NCBI GenBank assembly: GCA_936936565.1 | Contig: CAKZIX010000020.1 | Location: 1 to 45,153 of the forward strand | DNA: 45,153 nt | Source: an uncultured Nocardiaceae bacterium | GTDB taxonomy: Bacteria > Actinomycetota > Actinomycetes > Mycobacteriales > Mycobacteriaceae | Direction: 5' to 3' | In this document: positions 33,685 through 42,818 of the stretch, in pieces | How the letters are laid out: every line of letters begins with the position of its first letter | Numbering within the stretch: position 1 is the first letter of the stretch | Made by a program: the position numbers and the translations under genes | The notes under the pieces: model-generated | The model's input: the letters and a program-made list of their open reading frames with translations, nothing else | What the model was told of the DNA's origin: nothing | The model's database searches: none

Positions 33685-35331
33685 CTAGGCGGCGAGATCC
33701 TGGCTCACGTCGGTGCCCGACTCGGCGTCGACCTCGTCGGCGTCGAGGTCTCCGGCGGCCACGAGGTCGATCGGTGTCAGCGAGTAACCGATATCGGCGA
33801 GGAAGTGCAGGTAATCCGGGATGCCGGTATTCGAGTAGGGGTGTGGCCGCCAGTAGTCCTTGTCGCAGCGCGCCTCGAACGCGCCCAGCACGAGCGCGAG
33901 CACGATGACGTTCGCCCGGTTCGGGGTCAGGTTCTCGACGAACGCGTCCAGCCCGGCCCGCGTGGACAGCTTGTCGGCATCGATGCCGAGCAACTCGACC
34001 GCGGTCGACTTGCCGCGGTTCTGGTTGAGCAGCAACGCGTCGGCGGCCAATGATTCGGCGACGAACCGAGACGCCGACGTCGGCGGCGTCTTGCGCGTCA
34101 GATATCCGGTGAGCCACTCGATCCGGGTTGCCTTCGCCGCGGCGCCGAGCCGGTTCAGCTTGATCACCTTGCGCCGTTCGGCACGCTCACGTTCCCGCTG
34201 CTCGGCCTCGAGCCGCTCGGCCACCGACACCGCATCACCGTCGCCGGCATCGTCGCCATCGTCGTCACTGGTTGCGGCGGGCCGCAGCCCGGCCGCGGCA
34301 GGGTCGAGGATGTAGTAGTCGGGCACCCAGGCGTCAGAGATGGTGACGGCGTCGACGCGGTATCGCCCCTCGGCCGGTTCGACGTCGGGATCGGTGCCCT
34401 CGGTCGACCAGTCGACCAGGTGGGGGTCGATCACCTCACTGGTGTCGTCGACGACGACGAGGCCGCCCTCGTCCACCGTGAGGTACACCGCCCACAGGCT
34501 CGGGTCCGCGTCGACGACCTCGACGGTGGCCGGTTCACCGGTCTCCACATGCTCGAGGCGGTCCACGTGCATCCAGCCCTCGCCAGAGGTGTCGGGATCG
34601 GTGGCGAGGATCGTGAATCCCCGCTGCGTCCACGGAGCGGCCGCGTCGGCGCGCTCGCGCGCCTCCTCGCGTTCGGCCAGGATGCAGTTCGCGACGTAGC
34701 GGAACTCGTAGGCCGGGGCATCCATCAATCGCGCCACGGCGTCGCTGTCACCCTCGCTTTCGAACGCGGCGACCACGACAGCACGGTCGAAATCCAGCTG
34801 CCCGGAATCCAATGCCTGTCGAGCGATCTGGGAACTGCCGATCTTCGCGCGCGCCTTGAGTTCTTCACGCTTGAGACGCAACCGCTTCATGATCTTGTTC
34901 TGCGGGATCTTCAGCTCGAGCATCTCGAACAGGCCCGCCGAACGCTGCCCGTCGGTGATCTCGGCGCGAACGTCGTTCTCGTCGATCTGGCCGGTGATCC
35001 GGTCGAACACCCGCTGCTTCTCCGTGGTCGCGGTGTCGGGAGCGACGACGACCGGCAGGGCCGCTCCGGCTTGCCGGGCCGCAAGCACTCTTCGCTGACC
35101 GTGTACGACCCGGATGGTTCCGTCGGAGTATCGCAGGGCCGATACCGCTTGCAGCACACCGTGTTCCCGGATGCTGGCCACGAGGTCGGCGAACTTCTCC
35201 GACTCGGTGTCGACGGTGTCGCGCACGTTGCGTTCGAGGTCGACCTCGTTGGGGTCGACAATCAGCACCTCGAGGGTCTCGAGGGGGTCGGTGACTTCTG
35301 TGGGGTCGTCGATGACGTTGCTGTTGGGCAT
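33685..35331 (-). CDS. ParB/RepB-like nuclease-domain protein
   Basis: The 548-residue protein begins (ATG 35331 behind AGGAGAA) with the ParB N-terminal domain. LVASIREHGVLQAVSALRYS is followed by VVHGQRRVLAARQAG (the ParB box II equivalent). A helix-turn-helix-like region comes next (IPQNKIMKRLRLKREELKAR). The middle contains an acidic linker (SDDDGDDAGDGDAVS) and coiled-coil residues, and the end is helical. It is about twice the length of a partition ParB and no parA lies beside it, so it may regulate or nick DNA rather than segregate it (inference). Confidence 0.85.
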   Translation of the reverse strand: MPNSNVIDDPTEVTDPLETLEVLIVDPNEVDLERNVRDTVDTESEKFADLVASIREHGVLQAVSALRYSDGTIRVVHGQRRVLAARQAGAALPVVVAPDTATTEKQRVFDRITGQIDENDVRAEITDGQRSAGLFEMLELKIPQNKIMKRLRLKREELKARAKIGSSQIARQALDSGQLDFDRAVVVAAFESEGDSDAVARLMDAPAYEFRYVANCILAEREEARERADAAAPWTQRGFTILATDPDTSGEGWMHVDRLEHVETGEPATVEVVDADPSLWAVYLTVDEGGLVVVDDTSEVIDPHLVDWSTEGTDPDVEPAEGRYRVDAVTISDAWVPDYYILDPAAAGLRPAATSDDDGDDAGDGDAVSVAERLEAEQRERERAERRKVIKLNRLGAAAKATRIEWLTGYLTRKTPPTSASRFVAESLAADALLLNQNRGKSTAVELLGIDADKLSTRAGLDAFVENLTPNRANVIVLALVLGAFEARCDKDYWRPHPYSNTGIPDYLHFLADIGYSLTPIDLVAAGDLDADEVDAESGTDVSQDLAA

Positions 35332-35424
35332 AGCGAATTCTCCTGTTCTCATCGGGTGCCGGGGGCGGGCCACCGCGTGCCCTCGGACCTTCGTGTGTGT
35401 TGTTGTGAAATGGGTTGCGGTGGT

Positions 35425-35811
35425 TCAGATCCCGGTCGCGAACCGGGTTTCCAGCGCGCGTGCGATCCGGTGCAGTTCGGCGACGACGCCGCGACTACGT
35501 AGCGCTACGGCAGCGGGTCGAGCCGCGCAATCGCCGTTTCCGGTGACGACGGCGGTGCCGGGGTATTCGGCGGCGGCGCGCAGCAGCCTGCGCCGCAGCT
35601 CGGCGGGCTGCTCCGACGGACCGACCAGCGCGGCGTACATGCAGGCACTGGTGAGGGCCTCGTCGACACGCGCGCCGACACCCGGGCAGCCGCGGTAGGA
35701 GGCGCGCAGGGCGCGCACGAATGCGTCGACCTCGACGACCGCGAGATCGCGGTGTGCGGGCGCGGTAACCAGGCAGTGGGCGTGGATCGGATGTGGCAGT
35801 GAGTCAGGCAT
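35425..35811 (-). CDS. Hypothetical protein (128 aa)
   Basis: ATG 35811 follows GAGGGACGCC. The protein is helical (VVEVDAFVRALRASYRG, QPAELRRRLLRAAAEY) with one short Cys pair region (GNGDCAARP). It lies 94 bp upstream of the ParB-like gene on the same strand and probably belongs to the same transcript. No recognised family. Confidence 0.65.
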   Translation of the reverse strand: MPDSLPHPIHAHCLVTAPAHRDLAVVEVDAFVRALRASYRGCPGVGARVDEALTSACMYAALVGPSEQPAELRRRLLRAAAEYPGTAVVTGNGDCAARPAAVALRSRGVVAELHRIARALETRFATGI

Positions 35812-36364
35812 CGACGGCGTCCCTCACAAATGGCGGGTATGTCGGATCAGTGCAGTCGGTCGGTGCCCGCGCCGACGGACGGGATGGCGAACGAATAGCG
35901 CTGTCGCAGGGCGTGATCGGCGGCGTCATCTCGCGTCGATGGGGTTTGGCCCTGCGGGTCGGGAGGTCGCGGTCACTCGGGTTGGCGCGCTCTGATGCGT
36001 CAGCACAGGTGTGTGCGGCGCGGGCTGGCGAGGTGAGTGCACGATCGGCGTGGTCGGCTCCTGCTGCGCCCAGCGCCGCACACGCGGGCCCGGTCGCTCG
36101 GATGTGCGTGGGTAGGATGATTCGTGTCGGCGGTCGAGGCAATCCCCCCGCATCTCCCGCCGAAAGCGTGCCCCGGCCGATCCCCCCCCCAGACCGGGGC
36201 ACGCGCCGTTCATGCGCCGTCTCTGCAGGGGGTCGACATCGACGACGACGAAGGCGGGCGCGCGCGGGCCCGGCCACCGAAAACTGAGGCTGCGACATGC
36301 CGATCACGGGCAGGTGAGCGCAGGCACGCCGTGTCGACGCCGACCAGCAGGTGGGTGCGCGTTC
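35812..36364. other. Intergenic region between PAPS-reductase remnant and 128-aa gene
   Basis: No gene can be supported in these 553 bp. Minus-strand frames just after the PAPS-reductase stop (MSQPQFSVAGPARA near 36300, then FVVVDVDPLQRRRMNGAC one frame over) hint at another broken small ORF. The region contains the hairpin described separately. Confidence 0.4.
36166..36204. terminator. Hairpin with an 11-bp perfect stem
   Basis: GCGTGCCCCGG at 36166-36176 pairs with CCGGGGCACGC at 36194-36204 across a C-rich loop. It lies downstream of the PAPS-reductase-like gene and upstream of the 128-residue gene on the minus strand. A terminator or mRNA-processing structure is plausible. There is no T-tract. 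Confidence 0.45.
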
Positions 36365-36844
36365 TCAGACGGCGTCGAACAACGCCAAATCGCAACTGTC
36401 ACAGAGCCGTCCAGAAGAGGCATGGCGACCGCGGCCGTGGCCCCACGCGTCGAATGGTGGCCGGTGCCCGGCCGCTCTGACGTCGGCGGCCAGGCGGTCG
36501 ATCTCGGTTGCGACGTCGGGGAACCACTCGCGGATCAGGCCCAGTTCGGCCGCGCCCTTCGCGTAGGCGCCGCACAAGCAGTCACCGGACATGTGCAGCA
36601 GCGCGGAGACCGGATTGCGGGGAACGTCGCCGGTCATGAGCCGATAGGTGTTGAGGTCGTAGACCGTCCAGTTCGCCAGCGGTGACACCCACACCGTCGC
36701 GCCTTCCTGTTCGTGTATCGGGATTCGTTTGCGTCGCAGCGACTCCGAGCGGCGCCGACCGGCCAAGAACACGATCCGCTGATTGCGTGGGTCGCTGAGC
36801 AGCCGACTTCGCGCGTGCCGCAGGCCGCGTTCCTTCAACATCCT
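36365..36844 (-). pseudogene. PAPS-reductase/DndC-like protein, C-terminal half (split gene)
   Basis: The frame reads RMLKERGLRHARSRLL and IVFLAGRRRSESLRRKRIP (the family RRSES motif), then VWVSPLANWTVYDLNTY, and CLCGAYAKGAAELGLIREWF. It ends with a CDSCD tail. The Cys pairs CLC and CDSC could hold a metal or Fe-S centre. It lacks the nucleotide-binding half, which lies at 44076-44516 on the same strand beyond a 7.2-kb element. Joining 44076 to 36844 gives 307 codons in frame with no bases lost. The family activates sulfur or removes adenylate groups, including in DNA and tRNA modification. Confidence 0.82.
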
Positions 36845-36933
36845 TTTGTCTGCATTGTTCGCGTGTTGCGATTGGCTCGAAGAAGCAACGCGGCGCGCAT
36901 GTTTGGTGATTGCGCTGCGGCGTGTGATGTTCC

Positions 36934-36947
36934 TACTGTGACCGCTC
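36934..36947 (+). promoter_or_regulatory. Likely -10 for leaderless transcription of the recombinase operon
   Basis: TACTGT (36934-36939) fits TANNNT and ends 8 nt before the GTG start of the first recombinase, with no ribosome site between. This suggests leaderless transcription from just inside the element's left end. Confidence 0.35.
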
Positions 36948-38420
36948 GTGATCATGAGCTCCTTCTCGTCGCAGGGCTGGCAGTCGTGGGATGTCCAGCG
37001 GCAGCCGGTGGTTCCAGAAGGCATGCCGTTCCTGATGGACGAAGACTTGCTGCTGGAAGACGGCCCGGCCGCGCCGCGTCCGGCGTCGGTGGTGAACCGG
37101 TGGCTGCGCGGGCTTCCGGCCAGCGGGGCGCCGGCGCCGGGCTCGTGGCATAACTACGCGCGGGCGGTGAAGGAGTGGGCTGAGTTCCTGGCCGAACACG
37201 GTGTGGGACTGTTCGATTCGCGTGATCGGCTCAAGTCTGGGCTGAGCGTGTATGCCGAGTACCGTGCGACCGGGCCGATTCGGGCGCGGTTCGCCGCGAC
37301 GACCTGGGCGCAGCACATGAGTATCCTGTCGCTGTTCTATCGGTGGGCGCTCGACGAAGGACACGCGCCGGCCGAGCCGTTCACCTACCGTTCGGCGCGG
37401 GCGGTCTTCGCCGGAACCGCACGAGAGGTGCGGGTGAATCTGGCAGTGCGCCGCACCCCGAAACCGCATGTGACCATCAAGTACCTGGAGCCGGACTTCA
37501 TCGACCTGTTCCGCAAGGGCCTGCGTGGGCTGGCGCCGGACGGCGCGGGCGACACCGGGTTCTCGGGTCGCGAGATGACCCGCAACGCCGCGATCGGCGA
37601 TCTGGCGCTGGCGACGGGGCTGCGGTTGAGCGAGTTCACCCACCTGCTGCCGTGGGAGGTTCCCGCGTTGCCGCCAGCGCCGACGGCGATTCCGATCCTG
37701 TTCCCGGTGCCGGAGGGAATCACCAAGGGCCGCAAGTTCCGCAACACCTGGATCTCATACGAGGCGCTGGTCGGGCTGCACGACTACCTGCAACTGGACC
37801 GCGCCGCCGCGGCCGACGGATCGAGTTGGCGGCCACCGGCGCGGTGGGGTGATCTGCTGACGGTGACCGACCCGAACGCGCGCGGCGGACGGATCAACGG
37901 CGTCCGCCGGTCCTGGAGATCGCTGACCCCCGCGGAGCGACGGCGACTGGTCGCGCCGGACGGTGGGTCGTGCCTGCTGGCGGTGCGAGCCGACGGCGGG
38001 CCGTTCACGGCGTGGGCGACGGTGTTCGAGCGCACCGCCGACCGGATCCGGGCGCGGTTCGAACCTCGATTTCCGCATGTTCATCCGCACCGGTTGCGGC
38101 ACAGTTTCGCGATGCAAACGTTGGAGTACCTGGTGAGCGGCCACTACCGGCGGGCGGCGAAGCTGGTGCGCGACACCGACACCGACGCCGCGCTGGTGTT
38201 GTACCTGACCAAAGCCGATCCGCTGCTCGTGTTGCGAGACCTGCTCGGTCACTCGACCGTGCTGACCACGGAAAAGTATGTCAAACGGCTCGATACGACA
38301 CGGATCTATCGGCAGGCCTACGAAACCGCCGGCGCGGCAACCGGACTCATCGATGACGCTGCGGTGCGGTCGGAGGCCGATACCGAGTTCGACGACGACA
38401 CCGATCCGGGAGCGCTGTGA
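36948..38420 (+). CDS. Tyrosine recombinase, first of trio (TnpA-like)
   Basis: The 490-residue protein has an N-terminal SAM-like core-binding domain (NYARAVKEWAEFLAEHG) and a catalytic domain. Arg226 lies in LALATGLRLSEF. The HxxR box is HPHRLRHSFAMQTL (about 378-390), the LLGHS histidine is at about 434, and the nucleophile Tyr444 is in TTEKYV. All the catalytic residues are present, so it is predicted to be active in cutting and joining the element ends. It is longer than TnpA of Tn554. GTG 36948 or ATG 36954 is the start. Confidence 0.88.
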   Translation: MIMSSFSSQGWQSWDVQRQPVVPEGMPFLMDEDLLLEDGPAAPRPASVVNRWLRGLPASGAPAPGSWHNYARAVKEWAEFLAEHGVGLFDSRDRLKSGLSVYAEYRATGPIRARFAATTWAQHMSILSLFYRWALDEGHAPAEPFTYRSARAVFAGTAREVRVNLAVRRTPKPHVTIKYLEPDFIDLFRKGLRGLAPDGAGDTGFSGREMTRNAAIGDLALATGLRLSEFTHLLPWEVPALPPAPTAIPILFPVPEGITKGRKFRNTWISYEALVGLHDYLQLDRAAAADGSSWRPPARWGDLLTVTDPNARGGRINGVRRSWRSLTPAERRRLVAPDGGSCLLAVRADGGPFTAWATVFERTADRIRARFEPRFPHVHPHRLRHSFAMQTLEYLVSGHYRRAAKLVRDTDTDAALVLYLTKADPLLVLRDLLGHSTVLTTEKYVKRLDTTRIYRQAYETAGAATGLIDDAAVRSEADTEFDDDTDPGAL

Positions 38421-40144
38421 TGCCGACGATGGTGATCGACGATCCGCTCCGGCTGCGTTGCGTGTTCAGCGACGGCAGTCGGGCCGAGTTCGATCTGGAG
38501 GGACTGCCCAACCTGACGTTGGCGCGCGACCTGGCCGCCGGACTGGTGGAGCTGATCCATCCACACGGCAGCGTGGATAGCGCCGGCACCGTCGGCCAGT
38601 ACCTGCGGGGGTTGCGCAAGATGGTGCTAGTCCTGGCCGCTCAGGGGTTCGACGGTGGCCTCGCAGAGGCGCGTCGCGCGCAGATGGCACAGTTCTGGAT
38701 GGCGGGCCCCGCCTCGCTGGAGGGGACAACTCGGGCGCTGGTGCAGGGCTACGCGCGATCCGGCGGCAGCCTCGCCGACAACCTTCTCGATCTGGCGTCG
38801 GGACGGCAATTCAACCGCCACCCGAGCACGCAACCGTTGCCGCCGTACGCCGAGGCGGAATGGCAGCAACTGACCGCTGCGTGCCGCAAACAGGTCGACG
38901 AGTCCTACGCCGCGCACAAACGGACGCTGGCATCGATCCGTAGTCGGCGGCCTACCGATCCGGCCGCATGGTCAGTCGATGACTTCTGGGCGCTGCTGGC
39001 AAGACTCGGCCCGCTCGGCAGCAAGCAAGCAGCGGAGGCAATCGGGATGTCGCACAACGCCTTTCGCCACGGCAAGACCAACCTCGTGTTCCACGAGGCG
39101 ATGATGGCGATGTTCCCGCACCTCGACGTCGTCATCGCCTATCGGCTGCTGTTCGGGATCTACTCGGGCATCGTTCCGGACGGGATCGCCGATCTCGATG
39201 TCGGTGACATCGACTGGGCCGGCGATTCGACGGTGTTGCTGTCCTACGTCAAGCGACGCACGACGGACGAAAGTGTCACCTTGCCCCGGCCGGCGGTGCG
39301 ATTGCTCGAACAGTGGCTTGCACACTCGGCACTGCTGCGCGGCTTCCTACCACCCGACGAGCGAGCCAAGCTATGGGTCGGGATGACTCAGGCCGGGTAC
39401 TCCCGACGCATCGACCTTGTCGGCTCCGCGACAATCCAGCGGTGGGTGCGTCGGTACGGCATCGTCAACGGCGACGGCGAGCCGTTGAAGATCCATCGGT
39501 CCCGCATCCGCACGACCTTTCACGCGCTGCGGGACAAGGGGTCCTGGACCGGCAACGCCCGCGCGACGATCGATCCCAACCACAGCCCCGCTGTCGAGGG
39601 CGACCACTACCTGTCGGCCACGACCCCCGGTCAGCGTCACGCCGTCGAGACGATCATGGAGGACGCTCAGCACGACCTGCTGCGTCGCGCGTACCCACCC
39701 ACCGTGATCGACGAGGAGGACGCCGCCACCCTGGCCGAGCGGTACCCGCAGCTGATGGCGGCGATGAAGCTCGACGACGACGCCATCGCGGAGCTGGTGG
39801 GTGGCGCCCGGGACGTCTTCACCGCAGCCTGCGCCGACCAACTCTCGGGGCTGCACGGCCCACCGGGAAAACCGTGCCCCGCCCGGCCGTGGGTGTGCCT
39901 GCTATGCCCGCTGGCGGTGTTCGCGCCCCGGCACGCGGCGAATTTGTTACGGCTCAAGGCGTTCTTCTCCCGGCAGTGGCAACAGATGCCCGCCGCCCAA
40001 TTCATGGCGGTCTTCGGCCCCTACGCCGCCCGCATCGATCAGATCCTCGACCGGTTCGACCCCGCCGAACTCGTCGCCGCCGCCACCCGGATCAGCGGCA
40101 CCGACGACGAAATACCCCTACGCCCAGAGGAACTCACCGCATGA
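38417..40144 (+). CDS. Tyrosine recombinase, second of trio (TnpB-like), first Arg not conserved
   Basis: The 575-residue protein overlaps the first recombinase by 4 nt. Its catalytic core is divergent. Where ArgI should follow TG, it reads FGIYSGIVPDGIADLDVGDI, with no Arg. The HxxR box appears as IHRSRIRTTFHAL, and a Tyr is in GDHYLSAT. A C-terminal Cys-rich segment (CPARPWVCLLCPLAVF) could bind zinc. It may act as a structural partner in a hetero-complex, as TnpB is thought to do in Tn554-like elements. Confidence 0.82.
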   Translation: MMPTMVIDDPLRLRCVFSDGSRAEFDLEGLPNLTLARDLAAGLVELIHPHGSVDSAGTVGQYLRGLRKMVLVLAAQGFDGGLAEARRAQMAQFWMAGPASLEGTTRALVQGYARSGGSLADNLLDLASGRQFNRHPSTQPLPPYAEAEWQQLTAACRKQVDESYAAHKRTLASIRSRRPTDPAAWSVDDFWALLARLGPLGSKQAAEAIGMSHNAFRHGKTNLVFHEAMMAMFPHLDVVIAYRLLFGIYSGIVPDGIADLDVGDIDWAGDSTVLLSYVKRRTTDESVTLPRPAVRLLEQWLAHSALLRGFLPPDERAKLWVGMTQAGYSRRIDLVGSATIQRWVRRYGIVNGDGEPLKIHRSRIRTTFHALRDKGSWTGNARATIDPNHSPAVEGDHYLSATTPGQRHAVETIMEDAQHDLLRRAYPPTVIDEEDAATLAERYPQLMAAMKLDDDAIAELVGGARDVFTAACADQLSGLHGPPGKPCPARPWVCLLCPLAVFAPRHAANLLRLKAFFSRQWQQMPAAQFMAVFGPYAARIDQILDRFDPAELVAAATRISGTDDEIPLRPEELTA

Positions 40145-42345
40145 CGACACCAGCCGGATCCGCCATAGGAGGCACGGCGCACCGGTCGCAGTTCGTCGGC
40201 GCCAACATCTGCGGCGAGGCCGGGTTCGCGCTGCCCGACGGCGCAGCGCGACCGGTCTTCGACGACGACCTCTGGGACTTCACCCAAGTCATCGGGCTTC
40301 CAGTCCAAATGGCTGCTTACGAAAGGCGATTCGACTTCACCGCGATCACCAACCCGCGATGGCGACTGGTCGCCAAGGAACTGGTCCTGGCGCTGCTGGC
40401 ACCGAACGACGACGCGGTCATCGCGTTGCCGAGAGCCAACCGCACCGCGTTGCATCTGCGCAGCTGCTACGGACGGCTCTACGAAGCCCGACGGTTCTTC
40501 GGCTGGCTCGCCGACCGCGGAGTTGCCAGCCTTGCCGAGATCGACACCCGGATCTGCGAGGAATACCTCTCGTTCCGCAGCTACGTCATCGACTCTGACG
40601 GCGTTGTTGTCGGGGAGCAGAGTCCCGCGGTCAAGCGGGCCGCAGCGCAGGCCATCATCGACCTGGTCGACTACCGCGACCTGTTCACCGCCGAGCGGGT
40701 ACCAGCGGATCTACGGCCTTGGGGCGGCGCAACCGCCTCGGCCGTCGGCGGACTGCGATCGCGCGGACGCGAGAACAAGACCCCAGCGGTACCGGACGAG
40801 GTGTTGCAGCCGATGCTTGCCGCGGCGCTGTATCTGGTGCAGGCTCTCGGCCCGCACACTGTCGATCTGAACGAGCAGATCCGGCACGCCGACCGCACCT
40901 GGGCGGTGAAAGCCTCCGGGCTGCGTCACGACAGCTCCGACATGGTCGACGACATGACCGCGGTGCTCGACAACCACATGGTCACCAACACCCCATTGCC
41001 GATGCTCGAGGATCACGAGATCGACCGCAGACTCCACGCCGGTTGGGCCGCCGACGATCCTCTGCTGCCTGTTTCGTTCGGCATTCTCGCTCGCCAAGCT
41101 GGTTACGCCGAGTTCCCGGCGCGCAAGCTGCGCGCAGTTCGGAGAGCGTTGGCCGACACCGCGAGAACCGTCGGGGTGGAGAAAGTCTTCGCCCGCAACG
41201 CCGCCGAGACGCCGACCGCCGACGGAACCATCACCCGGCCGTGGACCGCGGCGCTGCACCGATCCGAAGCGACCGCGCTCGTCGGCGTCGTACGCACGGC
41301 GGCGATCGTCGTCGTGGCCGCGGCAACCGGGATGCGGTCCAGCGAGCTCATGGAGCTGCGGGTCGGGTGCCGCCGTCGGATCGAGGAACCCATCGCCGGC
41401 CTCACGCGCTACCGCATCGCGAGCAAGATCGTCAAAGGGCAGGGCCTCGGCGGCATCGACGACGAATGGGTCGTCATCGAACCCGTCTACCGCGCGATCG
41501 AACTCCTCGAGCAACTGCACGACAACCGACGCGACGATGCACTTCTGTTGTCCCGCTTCATGTTCCGCAACCGCTTCACCTGGTTCCGCGACTGGGTGAA
41601 CTCCCCGGCAGGGCAACGTCTCGGCCTGGCCACGATCCCCGAGGAACCGGTGACGCTGCGCATGCTCAGACGCACGCTCGCGCTGGAAATGGCCTACCGG
41701 CCCGGCGGCGTCCTTGCCGCGAAACTGCACCTCAAACACATCACCGCGGCCACGACCGAGGGCTACGCGACTCGACCGGGCGGTGCGCAAGCCGAACTGC
41801 TCGCCGAAGTGAACAAGCACGAAGCCGACCGCAAGCTCGAACTCGTGCTCACCGAGTTCCGCAACTACCAACGCGGCGTGCAGCCCGCCGGACCGGGCGC
41901 CCGACGCCTGAGTGAGTTCTTCGCAAGCATCGACGCCGAATCCCTCACGGAATCGGCTGCGGCGCCGAAGGTGCAACGCAACGACCGCGACATCCTCAAC
42001 CTGCTGTCCAAACGCGCCAACGTGCTGCATCTGGGCCCGGCGAACTACTGCTGGTTCACTGACCCCTCTCGCGCCCTATGTCTCAAACTGGCCGGCACGA
42101 CCACCGCCGAGAAGCCGATGATCGGCATGTGCGACTCCGCACGCTGCCCACAGGCCACCCACCACCAGGCCCACCGCTCCGTGTGGACCGAGCATGCCGA
42201 ACGGACCAAGACCTTCATCGGGCAACTCGGCAGGACCCGTGTCGCCGAACGCGACCGCCTCACCGCGGACTACAACCGCGCCCTCCGCGTCATCTCCGAC
42301 ATCGACGCCGCCGGTGCAGCCGCCACGAACGAGGACGAATCGTGA
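40141..42345 (+). CDS. Tyrosine recombinase, third of trio (large)
   Basis: The 734-residue protein starts with ATGA overlap. ArgI is in AAATGMRSSELMEL (about residue 398), the second Arg box is TLRMLRRTLALEM, the His is in LHLKHITAATTEGYAT, and the nucleophile Tyr is in the same segment. A long N-terminal region (1-380) has no known domain. A Cys/His pattern near the end (MCDSARCPQATHHQ) may form a zinc site. Three recombinases in tandem with coupled starts is the hallmark of Tn554/RIT-like elements. Confidence 0.85.
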   Translation: MTTPAGSAIGGTAHRSQFVGANICGEAGFALPDGAARPVFDDDLWDFTQVIGLPVQMAAYERRFDFTAITNPRWRLVAKELVLALLAPNDDAVIALPRANRTALHLRSCYGRLYEARRFFGWLADRGVASLAEIDTRICEEYLSFRSYVIDSDGVVVGEQSPAVKRAAAQAIIDLVDYRDLFTAERVPADLRPWGGATASAVGGLRSRGRENKTPAVPDEVLQPMLAAALYLVQALGPHTVDLNEQIRHADRTWAVKASGLRHDSSDMVDDMTAVLDNHMVTNTPLPMLEDHEIDRRLHAGWAADDPLLPVSFGILARQAGYAEFPARKLRAVRRALADTARTVGVEKVFARNAAETPTADGTITRPWTAALHRSEATALVGVVRTAAIVVVAAATGMRSSELMELRVGCRRRIEEPIAGLTRYRIASKIVKGQGLGGIDDEWVVIEPVYRAIELLEQLHDNRRDDALLLSRFMFRNRFTWFRDWVNSPAGQRLGLATIPEEPVTLRMLRRTLALEMAYRPGGVLAAKLHLKHITAATTEGYATRPGGAQAELLAEVNKHEADRKLELVLTEFRNYQRGVQPAGPGARRLSEFFASIDAESLTESAAAPKVQRNDRDILNLLSKRANVLHLGPANYCWFTDPSRALCLKLAGTTTAEKPMIGMCDSARCPQATHHQAHRSVWTEHAERTKTFIGQLGRTRVAERDRLTADYNRALRVISDIDAAGAAATNEDES

Positions 42346-42800
42346 GAATCAATGCCGCCCAACGAATCCAGAACGAGAACCGCATCCGCGCGGCCATGGA
42401 CCGGCTCCTGCGTGGCGAGCTCCCGCCCGGCGGGAACTGCGACATCAAGACCCTCGCCAGTGAAGCGGACGTCGACCGCACCGCCTTCTACGGCAACCGG
42501 CCCTATGCCCATCTGCGCAGCGAGTTCGAGAACCGGGTCCGACAGCTACAGAACTCCGGGCAGACTCCAGATCCGAAAGCAGCGCAGATCCAACGCCTCA
42601 ATACCGAGATCGACAAACTCAGAAGCCGTCTCGCACAGGCGAATACGGTAATCGAGGAACTGACCGACTTTCGTCGCCAGGCGCTGGCGAGACTCGCTGC
42701 TCAACACGAGGAGATCAACAGACTCCGGGCCCTCGCGGATCAGATTGCCGACGTCACCGACCTGCGACGAGCACGGCACAAGATCATCGGCCCGTGCTGA
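42342..42800 (+). CDS. TnpC-like accessory protein (DUF6262 type)
   Basis: The 152-residue protein follows the recombinases with a GTGA overlap. An N-terminal winged helix-like part (AAMDRLLRGELPPGGNCDIK, ASEADVDRTAFYG) is followed by a coiled coil (QIQRLNTEIDKLRSRLAQAN, INRLRALADQ). Proteins of this type accompany tandem tyrosine recombinases, as TnpC does in Tn554, where it affects the efficiency and orientation of transposition. Confidence 0.8.
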   Translation: MRINAAQRIQNENRIRAAMDRLLRGELPPGGNCDIKTLASEADVDRTAFYGNRPYAHLRSEFENRVRQLQNSGQTPDPKAAQIQRLNTEIDKLRSRLAQANTVIEELTDFRRQALARLAAQHEEINRLRALADQIADVTDLRRARHKIIGPC

Positions 42801-42818
42801 ACCTTCGCGGGCCAACGG

